Source of the DNA: JABGQS01 sp963666505
GTDB taxonomy: Bacteria; Bacillota; Clostridia; Christensenellales; SZUA-584
DNA: 64,000 nucleotides
Assembly: GCA_963666505.2 (NCBI GenBank)
Contig: CAXXXL010000003.1
Span: 1,543,780-1,607,779, forward strand
Direction of reading: 5' to 3'
How positions within the stretch are numbered: position 1 is the stretch's first letter; every line of letters starts with the position of its first letter. A model generated the notes under the pieces. It was not told the origin of the DNA, did no database searches, and was given only the letters and a program-made list of their open reading frames with translations. Position numbers and translations under genes: made by a program. Positions 1 through 8,742 of this stretch are shown here, one piece after another.

Positions 1-261
1 TTGGGTGTGCTTGAGGTCGTAGAAGACCTTGACCTGGACAGCGATGATTTTTATATCGGCGGAGCGGGCTATACAGACGAAGCGGTAAAGGTAATGAACG
101 AGAGCGGGAGTTGTCTGCGTTCGTCAGTGAATCTTTTTGCATATGAAACGGGCAGGGAACTTGCGGAAATGATGGCAAAAGCCGTAGTGGAAGGCGTAGA
201 AAAGGACGCAAGCTATTTTGAGCCGGAGAGATATTGGCAGAACGTTTTGCTTTGGAACTAA
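1..261 (+). CDS. C-terminal end of a probable sugar-binding protein (partial)
   Basis: This reading frame is already open at the window edge, so the real start lies outside. The 86 visible residues contain an alternating strand/helix pattern (DDFYIGGAGYTDEAVKVM, then a RSSVNL strand and a YETGRELAEMM helix). That resembles the last lobe of periplasmic-binding-protein-like sugar receptors, either ABC transporter substrate-binding proteins or LacI-type regulators. The next gene, 22 nt downstream on the same strand, is an L-fucose/L-arabinose isomerase-like protein, which fits a sugar-uptake or sugar-response role. I cannot tell receptor from regulator without the missing N-terminus, and the assignment is by pattern only. 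Confidence 0.45.
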   Translation: MGVLEVVEDLDLDSDDFYIGGAGYTDEAVKVMNESGSCLRSSVNLFAYETGRELAEMMAKAVVEGVEKDASYFEPERYWQNVLLWN

Positions 262-283
262 ACCAGAAAACAGGAGGAAGATT

Positions 284-1672
284 ATGATCAAACCCAAAGT
301 TGGATTTATTGTTTACGGTGTACACAAGGACGGCTTATGCGATCCAAACGGTCAGCCGTTTATTGATGAGGGAATCGTCTCGGAGGCAAAAAAAGCACTG
401 GAAGAAAACGGGCTGATGCTTGAATGCCATGATATCGTTGTTGCTTCGAAGAAAGAGGCTAAAGAGGCTCTTGGAAAGTTTAAGCATAACGACGAGATAG
501 ATGCTATTGTTTTGTTTACCGGTACATGGGTGTGGTCGGCGCATATGCTGAGCGCACTGCGTGATTTTGCTAAAACGGGCAAAGCCATCGTGATATGGAC
601 ACATCCTGGTTCTCAGGGCTGGAGACCGGTCGGCGGACTGGTGCTGAGTGCAGCACTCAAAGAGATCGGTATAAAATATAGGTTTGTATACGGGAGCGCA
701 AAAACGAAAGAGGATGTCGACAAGATCGTCAGCTACTGCACGGCAGGCGCACTTGTAAACAAGCTTAACATGACGACGGCGGCGGCTTTCGGCGGACGTG
801 GCATGGGTCAGAACTGCGGTGTTGCAGACCCGTCGCAATGGACAAAAGTCTTCGGCGTGGATATAGATACGAGAGACACCACTCAGCTTATTGAAGAAGC
901 AAAAGCGGTAAGCGAAGATGAAGTGGAAGAATACAGGCTCAGCCTCGGTGAGTGGTTTAAAGAGCTGCCTGAAAAAGATGAAATGACTTCGAAGTCGATA
1001 AGGCTTTACCTTGCTATGAAGAAGATTTTAAAGCAGGAAGAGTTCGACTACTATACGATACAATCCTTTCCCGGCCTTGGCGATGACTACAGCGCAACCT
1101 GCCTTATGCAGAGTATGATGCTAAATGAGCGTCAGGCGACCTCGACGCTTTCGGACTTTAACACGCTGATGTCTACCATACTGCTTAACGAGATAAGTAC
1201 TGAGGCTATATATTACGGAGACCTGCAGCATATAGATAAGGAAAACAAGGAGATAAAGATAATCGGAGACGGCACGATACCTCCGTCGCTGGCAGGCAGG
1301 ACAAGCGATGGAAAAGCGAGTTTTGCAGAGCACGGCATACCAACAGAGGGCAAGGCCGGCGGGCTTTCGGTAAGCCTGGTCGCAAAGAGCGGCAACGGAG
1401 CGCTTGCACGCTTTGGCAGGGCGGACGGAAAGTTCCAGATGGTGCTGGCACGCTGCGAGATTTTTGAACCGGACTCTTTCCTTATAGAGGACAGAAAGAA
1501 CGAGTGCGGTATACCGTTCTGGCCCCACGCTTTCATAACCGTGGACGCAGACATTGACAGGATGCTGGATGAGTGGAACAGTGAGTATGCGTGCCTTGGA
1601 TATGGAGACAACCTTGTAGAGATTCTTTCAGACTTCTGTGAACTGCTGGACATAGAAGTAATCATCCCGTAA
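284..1672 (+). CDS. L-fucose/L-arabinose isomerase family protein
   Basis: A 462-residue protein of the fucose isomerase-related family (COG2407 type), cytoplasmic enzymes that interconvert aldoses and ketoses with a divalent metal. Recognisable segments are the N-terminal KVGFIVYGVHKDG strand, GTWVWSAH near residue 80, WTHPGSQGWRPVGG near 105-118, FGGRGMGQ near 170, and a C-terminal IPFWPHAF stretch with a conserved histidine. The ATG at 284 is preferred over an upstream TTG-type start because AGGAGG sits 6 nt before it. It probably shares a transcript with the preceding sugar-binding gene and ends at a strong hairpin terminator. The exact sugar cannot be read from sequence; many members of this family are of unknown substrate. 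Confidence 0.8.
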   Translation: MIKPKVGFIVYGVHKDGLCDPNGQPFIDEGIVSEAKKALEENGLMLECHDIVVASKKEAKEALGKFKHNDEIDAIVLFTGTWVWSAHMLSALRDFAKTGKAIVIWTHPGSQGWRPVGGLVLSAALKEIGIKYRFVYGSAKTKEDVDKIVSYCTAGALVNKLNMTTAAAFGGRGMGQNCGVADPSQWTKVFGVDIDTRDTTQLIEEAKAVSEDEVEEYRLSLGEWFKELPEKDEMTSKSIRLYLAMKKILKQEEFDYYTIQSFPGLGDDYSATCLMQSMMLNERQATSTLSDFNTLMSTILLNEISTEAIYYGDLQHIDKENKEIKIIGDGTIPPSLAGRTSDGKASFAEHGIPTEGKAGGLSVSLVAKSGNGALARFGRADGKFQMVLARCEIFEPDSFLIEDRKNECGIPFWPHAFITVDADIDRMLDEWNSEYACLGYGDNLVEILSDFCELLDIEVIIP

Positions 1673-1691
1673 TCGGGGAAAAGACAATAAT

Positions 1692-1728
1692 AACGGCCGT
1701 GGCAATGTGCTGCGGCTGTTTTTGTTTT
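1692..1728 (+). terminator. Rho-independent terminator after the isomerase gene
   Basis: A stem of 12-13 pairs (arms 1692-1704 and 1708-1720, three G-U wobbles) closes a 3-nt loop and runs into a T-rich tract (1719-1728). It starts 20 nt after the isomerase stop codon and separates the sugar genes from the DUF512/der operon. Confidence 0.8.
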
Positions 1729-1813
1729 CTGCAACAGGCTATTAAGGAGCTTAGTTTACAAATCGTTCTTTTTTAAAAGCTTGATTATACTGGCTAAATA
1801 GGAGAAAATAAGA

Positions 1814-1819
1814 TATAAT
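1814..1819 (+). promoter_or_regulatory. Possible -10 box for the DUF512-der-plsY-lspA operon
   Basis: A perfect TATAAT at 1814-1819 lies 28 nt before the likely TTG start of the DUF512 gene. The best -35 at 17 nt spacing is TGGCTA (1791-1796), only three of six consensus bases, so the promoter is plausible but weak on the -35 side. The upstream terminator makes a promoter here necessary. Confidence 0.45.
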
Positions 1820-1847
1820 AGCTCGGACAAAAGTGAGGGTTAATATT

Positions 1848-3110
1848 TTGTTTGAGGTCAAAGACGTCGCTGCAGGAAGCGCCGCAAACAATCATGGTAT
1901 CAAAAAAGGCGATAAGATAGCAAGTATAAACGGGCAGCAGTTGATAGATTATATCGATTACGTTTATTTTAGCGCACAGGAAAGGCTTAAGATAAAACTT
2001 TTTAGAGATGACCAGCTTTTGACTTTCAGGATAAAAAAAGACGATGATGAAGACCTCGGGCTGGATTTTATACAGCCGCTTATGGGCGCAAAAAGGGTGT
2101 GCGCAAACAAGTGTATTTTCTGCTTTGTGGACCAGCTGCCAAGAGGCATGCGGACGAGCCTTTACTTGAAAGACGAAGACTGGCGCTACTCGCTTATCAT
2201 GGGCAACTACGTCACGATGTCGTCAATAGATAAAAGCGAGCTGAAGCGGATAATCAAAAGGCGTGTATCGCCGCTGTATATATCCGTTCACACCGTTGAT
2301 GAAGCGCTGCGCCGCAGAATGCTGGGCAACGGGAATGCTGTAAAGATCCGCCCGCTGCTAAAGAAACTAAAGCGAAGCGGGATAAGCTTTCACGCACAGG
2401 CTGTGGTGTGCCCGGGCGTAAACGACGAAGAGAAGCTGGAGGAGACTATAAGTTTCCTTGCGGGGCTGCATCCGGCGTGCAAATCGCTGGCGGTGGTGCC
2501 GGTGGGGCTGACGGAATATCGTGGAAAGCTGGAAGAGATAAAAGCTGTAACAAAGCAGCAGGCGGCTAAAACCGTAAATATGGTTGAAAGATGGCAGCAA
2601 GAATGCTTAAATAGAACTGGGACACGTTTTGTGTTCGCGGCGGACGAGTATTACATCAAGGCGGGGCTTCCACTGCCGGGATATGAGAGTTATGAAGCCT
2701 TTGAACAGATAGAGAACGGCGTGGGGATGATGACAAAATTCCTGCACGAAGCAGGACAGAGCAGACTTGAAGCAAAAGGACACTTAAGCGTCGCCACCGG
2801 AGTGGATGCGTTTGGATTTTTCAAAGAAATAGCTGACGGGGCGCTGGGCAGGATAGATGTATACAGTGTGTGCAATAAAACGTTCGGCAGCAGCGTCACT
2901 GTTTCCGGGCTGCTTGCCGGCAGGGACTATCTTGAAGCGCTGCGTGGAAAACAGCTGGGGGGAAAACTGCTGATATCTGCGGACAGTTTGAAGGACGGCA
3001 AAGTGTTTCTTGACGATATGAGCCTGGATGAACTGGAAAGCGGGCTGGGAGTGAAGATAATCCCGGTGACAGACGGGTATCACTTTGCACAGGTTATAAA
3101 CGAGGATTAG
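1848..3110 (+). CDS. PDZ and radical SAM domain protein, DUF512 family
   Basis: About 420 residues. The N-terminal 65 residues look like a PDZ domain (AAGSAANNHGIKKGDKIASING). A cysteine motif CANKCIFC (CX3CX2C, residues 85-92) follows, as expected for a radical-SAM iron-sulfur cluster. The C-terminal half matches the DUF512 family, which in Clostridia is very often encoded just before der. The biochemical role of the family is unknown to me. I place the start at the TTG at 1848 because TGAGGG lies 8 nt upstream; a GTG at 1833 in the same frame would add five residues. The gene ends 11 nt before der, so the two are almost certainly co-transcribed. Confidence 0.8.
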   Translation: MFEVKDVAAGSAANNHGIKKGDKIASINGQQLIDYIDYVYFSAQERLKIKLFRDDQLLTFRIKKDDDEDLGLDFIQPLMGAKRVCANKCIFCFVDQLPRGMRTSLYLKDEDWRYSLIMGNYVTMSSIDKSELKRIIKRRVSPLYISVHTVDEALRRRMLGNGNAVKIRPLLKKLKRSGISFHAQAVVCPGVNDEEKLEETISFLAGLHPACKSLAVVPVGLTEYRGKLEEIKAVTKQQAAKTVNMVERWQQECLNRTGTRFVFAADEYYIKAGLPLPGYESYEAFEQIENGVGMMTKFLHEAGQSRLEAKGHLSVATGVDAFGFFKEIADGALGRIDVYSVCNKTFGSSVTVSGLLAGRDYLEALRGKQLGGKLLISADSLKDGKVFLDDMSLDELESGLGVKIIPVTDGYHFAQVINED

Positions 3111-3121
3111 GGGTATAATGA

Positions 3122-4438
3122 ATGGCAAAGCCTTTTGTGGCTGTAGTCGGCAGGCCTAATGTAGGTAAATCGACTTTTTTCAACAGAATAGCCGGAAAGC
3201 GTATCTCTATAATTGAGGATACGCCGGGCGTTACACGTGACAGGATATATGCTGATGCCGAATGGCTTGCGCACGAGTTCACGCTTATCGATACGGGCGG
3301 AATCGATCCGGGCAGCAGCGATGTAATATTGCAGCAGATGAAGCTTCAGGCGCAGCTTGCAGTGGATATTGCAGACGTTATCCTTTTTTTCGTGGACGCG
3401 AAACAGGGAGTCGTGCCGGCTGACTATGAGGTGGCTGACCTGCTGCGTAAAGCAGGCAAACCGATAATAACAGTAGTCAACAAGGCTGATACTAAGCGGG
3501 ACGAAGAGAACATGTATGACTTTTATGCGCTTGGCACAGACAGTCTTTTCGCTATATCATCTGCACAGGCGCTTGGACTTGGAGACCTTCTTGACGAGGT
3601 GGTGTCTCATTTTGATGACGCAGAACAGCAGGAGGAAGAACAGGCTATAAAAATCGCCGTTGTGGGTAAACCTAACGTGGGCAAATCTTCGCTGGTCAAC
3701 CGTATTATTGGTGAGCAACGCACGATAGTCTCTGACATCGCCGGAACGACGAGGGATGCTATCGATGTGCCTTTTGAGAGAAACGGTGAAAAATTTGTGC
3801 TTATTGATACTGCCGGCATTAGAAAGAAAGCAAGGATAGCTTCACGGACAATAGAGAGATACAGCGTTATCCGCTCGTTTGCTGCGGTAAGGCGTGCTGA
3901 CTGCGTGGTAGTTATGATAGACGCCGTTGAGGGCGTTACAGAGCAGGATGTAAAGGTGGCAGGTTTTGTTCACGATGAAGGAAAACCGTGCGTGATCACC
4001 GTCAATAAATGGGACGCTGTGCAAAAGGATACGCATACGGTGAACAAGTATGACAAAGACGTGGCAAGAGACTTTGCATTTATGAGCTATGCAAATACTG
4101 TTTATATATCGGCGCTGAAAGGGCAGAGGATAGACAAGCTGTTCGAGTTTTTAAAATCGGCGCTGGAAAACAGCAGGAGGCGGATATCTACAGGCCTTCT
4201 AAATGAGTGCATAGGCGAAGCCGTAACTATGGTGGAACCGCCGTCCGACAAGGGCAGGAGGCTGAAGATATATTACGCCACACAGGTTGCGGTAGAGCCG
4301 CCGTATTTTATAATCTTTGTTAACGACAAGAGGCTGATGCACTTTTCGTATATGAGATATCTTGAGAACTATTTAAGAAAGAGCTTTGATTTTTCCGGGA
4401 CGCCTATTAGGATAACCGCAAGAAATAAAAACGACTGA
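3122..4438 (+). CDS. der: Ribosome-assembly GTPase Der (EngA)
   Basis: A 438-residue protein with the diagnostic arrangement of two consecutive GTPase domains followed by a KH-like C-terminal domain. Domain 1 has P-loop GRPNVGKS (residues 10-17), DTPG, DTGG and NKAD. Domain 2 has GKPNVGKS (near 182), DTAG and NKWD. Der binds the 50S subunit and is essential for its late maturation in the cytoplasm. The start has an AGGGGT site upstream. It lies between the DUF512 gene and plsY in one transcription unit, a common clostridial arrangement. Length and all G motifs are normal. Confidence 0.97.
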   Translation: MAKPFVAVVGRPNVGKSTFFNRIAGKRISIIEDTPGVTRDRIYADAEWLAHEFTLIDTGGIDPGSSDVILQQMKLQAQLAVDIADVILFFVDAKQGVVPADYEVADLLRKAGKPIITVVNKADTKRDEENMYDFYALGTDSLFAISSAQALGLGDLLDEVVSHFDDAEQQEEEQAIKIAVVGKPNVGKSSLVNRIIGEQRTIVSDIAGTTRDAIDVPFERNGEKFVLIDTAGIRKKARIASRTIERYSVIRSFAAVRRADCVVVMIDAVEGVTEQDVKVAGFVHDEGKPCVITVNKWDAVQKDTHTVNKYDKDVARDFAFMSYANTVYISALKGQRIDKLFEFLKSALENSRRRISTGLLNECIGEAVTMVEPPSDKGRRLKIYYATQVAVEPPYFIIFVNDKRLMHFSYMRYLENYLRKSFDFSGTPIRITARNKND

Positions 4439-4454
4439 GCAGGAGGAACATCTC

Positions 4455-5099
4455 ATGGTCTGGAAGTATATTTTAACTGCCGTAATAGGGTATCTTATCG
4501 GATGTATATCATTCGGATATCTGGGCGGGAAAATTTTTAAAGGCAAGGACATCAGGGATGTCGGGAGCGGCAACCCTGGCACTGCAAATGCCATAAGGAA
4601 CTATGGCTGGGGCATCGGCGTGTTCACGTTTATCGGCGATGTTATAAAAGGGATAGCAGCGGCGCTTATAGGCCTTTGGCTGTGCGGCGGCATTCCGGAG
4701 TTCTTTCAGAACGGGTTCGCAAGCTGGACAACGGCCGGCAACACTGCAGAGCTTGGCGCTTATATCGGCGGTATAGCGGCAGTTTTAGGGCACCTATGGC
4801 CGGTGTTCTTAAAGTTCCGCGGGGGAAAGGGAGTTGCTACGAGCTTCGGCGTGTTCCTTGTTATGATGCCAATGTATGCGCTTATAGCATTTGCCATTTG
4901 CATAGTTATAATAGCGCTGACCAAGACGATGTCGATCGGCTCGTTGGTGGGTACTTCGCTTATGGCTATAACCTCGGTAGTGTTTTACCACTGGAACTGG
5001 ATGCATCATATAACATGTGTTATACTGCTTATACTTGTGCTGTATTCTCACAGGGCAAACCTGAAACGGCTTGCCGAGGGAAAAGAAAATCAACTATAG
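4455..5099 (+). CDS. plsY: Glycerol-3-phosphate acyltransferase PlsY
   Basis: A 214-residue integral membrane enzyme that transfers an acyl group from acyl-phosphate to glycerol-3-phosphate, the first step of phospholipid synthesis in most Gram-positive bacteria. Family signatures are the glycine-rich GSGNPGTANAIR stretch near residues 38-49 and KFRGGKGVATSFG near 121-133, with several hydrophobic segments between. The ATG has AGGAGG 8 nt upstream. It sits 16 nt after der and 12 nt before lspA, so all belong to one operon. In many relatives gpsA follows; here lspA takes that place. Confidence 0.95.
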   Translation: MVWKYILTAVIGYLIGCISFGYLGGKIFKGKDIRDVGSGNPGTANAIRNYGWGIGVFTFIGDVIKGIAAALIGLWLCGGIPEFFQNGFASWTTAGNTAELGAYIGGIAAVLGHLWPVFLKFRGGKGVATSFGVFLVMMPMYALIAFAICIVIIALTKTMSIGSLVGTSLMAITSVVFYHWNWMHHITCVILLILVLYSHRANLKRLAEGKENQL

Positions 5100-5111
5100 A
5101 CTGGAGAGTTT

Positions 5112-5642
5112 ATGTTACAGATAATCATCATACTGCTCATTACTGCGGCGGATCTTCTTACGAAGTATCTGCTGGTACCTGTTATGACTCAGGCAGGCGG
5201 TTCCCTGCCCGTGATAGGCAGCTGGTTTCACCTGACGTATGTCGAAAACACAGGAGCTTCGTTCGGCATTTTCCAGAACAGCGTTCCGTTTTTCATAGCG
5301 GTGACAGCTGTTGTGCTGGTCGCCGGAGTCATCTTTATGATAAAGACGAGAAAAACTCAGTCGGTGTTTTTGAAGGTGAGCTTATCTTTAGTTATCGGCG
5401 GAGCGCTAGGTAACTTTTACGACAGGATAGTATTTGGGTATGTTAGGGATTTTCTCGATTTCAGGCTGCCTTTCTGGCACTGGGTCTTCAATATCGCAGA
5501 TGCAAGCCTGGTGATAGGCTCCGTTATGCTGGGCGTATACGTATTGTTCATACACAAGGAAAAAGACGGCAAGACTCTTTTTGCCAGACGAGAAAAAAAG
5601 ACTGCCACTCAAAGTAGTGGAAACAAAGAGAAAGACGCTTAG
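5112..5642 (+). CDS. lspA: Lipoprotein signal peptidase (SPase II)
   Basis: A 176-residue, four-helix membrane aspartyl protease that cleaves lipoprotein signal peptides after lipid modification. The catalytic aspartates are in GNFYDR (D104) and FNIADAS (D130), and the conserved VENTGASFG motif is at residues 44-52. The C-terminus has a charged tail of about 25 residues. It follows plsY by 12 nt with GGAG before the ATG. Its stop codon overlaps by 4 nt the stop of the convergent lplA gene, leaving no room for a conventional terminator between them. In many bacteria rluD follows lspA directly; here the two are separated by the reverse-strand lipoate genes. Confidence 0.95.
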   Translation: MLQIIIILLITAADLLTKYLLVPVMTQAGGSLPVIGSWFHLTYVENTGASFGIFQNSVPFFIAVTAVVLVAGVIFMIKTRKTQSVFLKVSLSLVIGGALGNFYDRIVFGYVRDFLDFRLPFWHWVFNIADASLVIGSVMLGVYVLFIHKEKDGKTLFARREKKTATQSSGNKEKDA

Positions 5643-6616
5643 ATTATACAGCTGAGGATCTCTTCCAGAGTAATGTTGTATATAAAGCTCTCTGCGCCGC
5701 TGGCGATGAGGGCTTTTTTGATTTCGTTTTCTTCATATGTGCAGCCGGAAAGCGCTTTTTCAAGACCGGGCAGACCTTCTTTTGCGAAGAAATCGCCGGA
5801 GAAGTGTATTTCTTCTATACACCCGCCGTTGACGTAAGACTGTACTTTGAGTTTTCCACCCGCAAAGCGGTTTTCTTTGGTTATGTTGAACTTGGGCGCT
5901 TTGCCGAAGTTCCATTCCCAGGAATCGAAGACTTGCGCTTTTATCTGCATTACACGTTTTTCGTCCTGTTCGCTCAGCTCGTATGTGAGCATGTCGCGAG
6001 TGAGGAAGGACAACATCAAATCCCGAAACTGAAGACTGGAAATCTTTTTGTCCATATGGTCCGCAATATTCGTGACACGGCTTTTGACCGATTTAATGCC
6101 TTTACTGATGAGTTTCTCGTCGTCGGGAGTAAGCGAGCGCACAAGCTCGGAAAGGTCTGTATCGAACAGCAGCGAGCCGTGGTGCAGCATCACGTTCTTC
6201 TTAACGTACTGAGCGTTGCCGGAGAACTTTTTGCCGTCTATGAGCAGGTCGTTCCTTCCGCTCTTGACTGCCTGCACATCTATCGAAGCGAGCGCATCTA
6301 TTATAGGTTTCGTGTACGTATGAAAGTCTATTTCTTTTTTATCGTGAGCTTTGTTTATGAACGAGAACTGCCAGCCGTTTGGGTCGGTATAGATGGTGCC
6401 GCCGCCCGTTATGCGCCGCACAATGTTTATATCATGAGCTTTGGCATAGTCCATGTTGACCTCGGCGTATGCGTTTTGGTAGCGGCCTATCATAAGTGTC
6501 GGTGCAGTGCGCCAGAACATAAAATAGCCATCGGAGGTATCCAGTTCTTCTATCAGGTATTTTTCCAGGGCAAAATTGAAATTGGCGTCGGTGCTCTCAC
6601 ACTTAACGTACATCAT
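5639..6616 (-). CDS. lplA: Lipoate-protein ligase A
   Basis: A 325-residue cytoplasmic enzyme that activates lipoate with ATP and attaches it to lysines of lipoyl domains such as the glycine cleavage H protein or 2-oxoacid dehydrogenases. Seen in the sequence are the RRITGGGTIYTD motif (residues 67-78) and GRNDLLIDGKKFSGNAQY, whose KKFSG corresponds to the conserved lysine region of the family (K130). A C-terminal accessory domain is present, so ligation may need no partner subunit. Its start lies 14 nt inside the end of lipA on the same strand, so the two are translationally coupled. Confidence 0.93.
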   Translation of the reverse strand: MMYVKCESTDANFNFALEKYLIEELDTSDGYFMFWRTAPTLMIGRYQNAYAEVNMDYAKAHDINIVRRITGGGTIYTDPNGWQFSFINKAHDKKEIDFHTYTKPIIDALASIDVQAVKSGRNDLLIDGKKFSGNAQYVKKNVMLHHGSLLFDTDLSELVRSLTPDDEKLISKGIKSVKSRVTNIADHMDKKISSLQFRDLMLSFLTRDMLTYELSEQDEKRVMQIKAQVFDSWEWNFGKAPKFNITKENRFAGGKLKVQSYVNGGCIEEIHFSGDFFAKEGLPGLEKALSGCTYEENEIKKALIASGAESFIYNITLEEILSCII

Positions 6617-7472
6617 TTTTGAGTGCCTTCATCCCTTCAATTGCGTTGTAGGAGCTGCGGACGAACGGACCGCTGGCTACGTATTTGAAACCCTTGTCAA
6701 GGCCTATCTGCTCGTACTCTCTGAACTGATCGGGTGTTATATACTCCGCAACCTCGATGTGGTTTTTCGACGGCTGGAGGTATTGCCCTATCGTCAACAG
6801 ATCGCAGTCTATTGCTCGAAGGTCGTCCATTACAGCCATTACCTGTTCTTTGGTTTCACCAAGGCCGACCATTATGCCCGTTTTTGAGAATATGCCGCTG
6901 GTAATCGTTTTGACACGATCGAGAAGCTGGAGCGAACGCTCGTACTTTGCCATCGGGCGAACTTTAGGATAGAGCAAAGGCACTGTTTCGACGTTGTGGT
7001 TGATGATATCCGGGCGGGCGTTTATCACTGTCATAAGAGCGTCGACATCGCCTTCAAAATCCGGTATAAGCACTTCAACGGTGCTTTCCGGCAGCTTTGC
7101 TCTTAGCGCTCTGATAGTTGCTGCAAAGTGTTCTGCTCCGCCGTCTGGCAGGTCATCTCTTGTTACACTGGTTACGACGATGTGCTTTAGACCCAGCCTT
7201 TCTGAAGCAATAGCGACGTTTTCCGGCTCACACGGGTCAAGAAAAGCAGGAACGCCTTTAGGAACGTCACAGAAGCGGCAGTTGCGTGTGCAGACGCTGC
7301 CGAGTATCATGAAAGTTGCTGTCTTGTTCTTGAAGCACTCGCCACGGTTTGGGCAGCTTGCACCTTCGCACACTGTGTTGAGCGACAGGCTGCGCAGCAT
7401 GTTCTCCATCTCCATGACGGCTTTTAAGTCCATTTTCTTTTTGAGCCATTCGGGTTTCTTCTGTAATGCCAT
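6603..7472 (-). CDS. lipA: Lipoyl synthase
   Basis: A 289-residue radical SAM enzyme that inserts two sulfurs into protein-bound octanoyl groups. Both clusters are visible: the auxiliary cluster motif CEGASCPNRGEC (CX4CX5C) near residues 35-46 and the radical-SAM motif CTRNCRFC (CX3CX2C) near 61-68. The C-terminal VRSSYNA serine that ligates the auxiliary cluster is also present. GGAGGC lies 8 nt before the ATG. It heads a two-gene reverse-strand operon with lplA, so the cell can both synthesise and attach lipoate. No octanoyltransferase (lipB/lipM) is seen in the window. Confidence 0.96.
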   Translation of the reverse strand: MALQKKPEWLKKKMDLKAVMEMENMLRSLSLNTVCEGASCPNRGECFKNKTATFMILGSVCTRNCRFCDVPKGVPAFLDPCEPENVAIASERLGLKHIVVTSVTRDDLPDGGAEHFAATIRALRAKLPESTVEVLIPDFEGDVDALMTVINARPDIINHNVETVPLLYPKVRPMAKYERSLQLLDRVKTITSGIFSKTGIMVGLGETKEQVMAVMDDLRAIDCDLLTIGQYLQPSKNHIEVAEYITPDQFREYEQIGLDKGFKYVASGPFVRSSYNAIEGMKALKNDVR

Positions 7473-7505
7473 TATTTATTGCCTCCGGTAATTTTCGTAT
7501 ATGGT

Positions 7506-7534
7506 ATTATATAGTTTCCGGGGGATTAAATCAA
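7506..7534 (-). promoter_or_regulatory. Promoter of the lipA-lplA operon
   Basis: On the reverse strand, TTGATT (7534-7529) and TATAAT (7511-7506) are separated by exactly 17 nt. The -10 box lies 33 nt before the lipA start codon. Nothing else nearby could serve the two reverse-strand genes. Confidence 0.75.
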
Positions 7535-7622
7535 TCGTTATAAGGATGCATATGTAAACTTTCATTAAAGAAGGAAAGCATTAGAAAGAAAAATTATGAT
7601 ACAATTCTTGGAGGGAATAGCG

Positions 7623-7691
7623 TTGAAACAATGTTTATATCAAAGCCTGGATAAAACAGGCTGCGCCTGCGGCAGCGTTGATAATGTTTGA
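7623..7691 (+). CDS. Possible 22-residue micro-ORF upstream of the pseudouridine synthase
   Basis: A TTG codon preceded at 7-nt spacing by a near-perfect GGAGGG site (7610-7615) opens a 22-codon frame containing a Cys-Ala-Cys pair and ending at TGA. It lies 21 nt before the synthase start. It could be a leader peptide or a chance frame; no family is recognised and only the ribosome-binding site supports it. Confidence 0.22.
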   Translation: MKQCLYQSLDKTGCACGSVDNV

Positions 7692-7712
7692 GTAAAGTGA
7701 TAAACTGTGTGC

Positions 7713-8631
7713 ATGGTGAGAAGTATGATTTTTAATGTTGAGGAGAATGCGGAGCGGCTGGATGTCTACCTTGCCGAGAAGACCGAAATGTCCCGCTCCC
7801 GCATCGCGAGATAAAAAAGCAATATTGGATGCAAGTGTGCTGGTGGACGGCGGGCAGGCAAAACCGGGAACTGCGCTAAAAAAAGGCGCTGTTGTAAGCA
7901 TCAGCGTAGAAGAACCCGAGCAAGCCTCTTCAGAGCCGGAGAATATACCGGTCGATATCGTATATCAGGACAAGGACATCGCTGTAATAAACAAAAAGCA
8001 GGGAATGGTAGTGCACCCGGCGCCGGGCAACTATACTGGTACGCTGGTCAATGCGCTGCTTTTTCACTTGAAAGACCTTTCGGGCATAGGCGGACAGATA
8101 AGACCGGGCATAGTGCACAGGATCGACAAGGAAACTTCCGGGCTGCTGGTGGTCGCAAAGAACGACAGCGCGCACCTTAGCCTTGCCGAGCAGATAGCCA
8201 AAAAAGAGGCGAGGCGGTATTACACGGCGATAGTGCACGGCAACATAAAAGAGGATGAGCTGACTATAGACAAGCCGATTGGGCGAAGCAGAAGAGACAG
8301 GAAGAAGATGGCCGTCGACCACTCGGGCAGGCAGGCTGTTACTATAATCCGGGTGCTGGAGCGGTTCGGCGATTTTACTCTGGTGGAAGCCGAGCTAAAA
8401 ACAGGGCGCACGCACCAGATAAGGGTGCACCTGGCCAGTATAAAACGGCCGATTGCAGGAGACAAAGTGTATGGCCCGAAGAAAACCAAACTACACAACG
8501 GCGGGCAGCTTCTGCATGCCGGAAGGCTGGAGCTTACGCATCCGCTGAGCGGACTGAACATGAGCTTTAAGGCGCCGCTGCCCGAATATTTCGAAAAAGT
8601 ATTAGTGGATTTAAGAAATGCTCAAAGCTAA
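7713..8631 (+). CDS. RluD-type 23S rRNA pseudouridine synthase, frame-broken near the N-terminus
   Basis: The N-terminal S4 RNA-binding domain starts at ATG 7713 (ERLDVYLAEKTEMSRSRIAR) and then meets TAA at 7812. Reading continues in the +1 frame with KKAILDASVLVDGG, the rest of the S4 domain, and an intact RluA/RluD catalytic domain. The catalytic aspartate is in HRIDKETSGLLVVAK, and the GRTHQIRVHLA motif follows. The break is beside a run of six A (7814-7819), so one extra base from sequencing is a simple explanation. If real, only the catalytic domain could be made by re-initiation. In many Firmicutes this gene directly follows lspA. Confidence 0.8.
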
Positions 8632-8638
8632 ATCCCGG

Positions 8639-8667
8639 TTGACAATCTTTGATTTGACGACTATAAT
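8639..8667 (+). promoter_or_regulatory. Consensus promoter of rpsU
   Basis: TTGACA (8639-8644) and TATAAT (8662-8667) with exactly 17 nt between them, a full match to the vegetative sigma factor consensus. It begins eight nt after the synthase stop codon and leaves a leader of about 70 nt before rpsU, as expected for a highly expressed ribosomal protein gene. Confidence 0.88.
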
Positions 8668-8742
8668 ACACAATGTGTTATTAAGCTCCCAAAGGTCGGG
8701 ACAGATTAGTTCCGTGGAGTATGGGAGGGAGGGTATAGTTTA

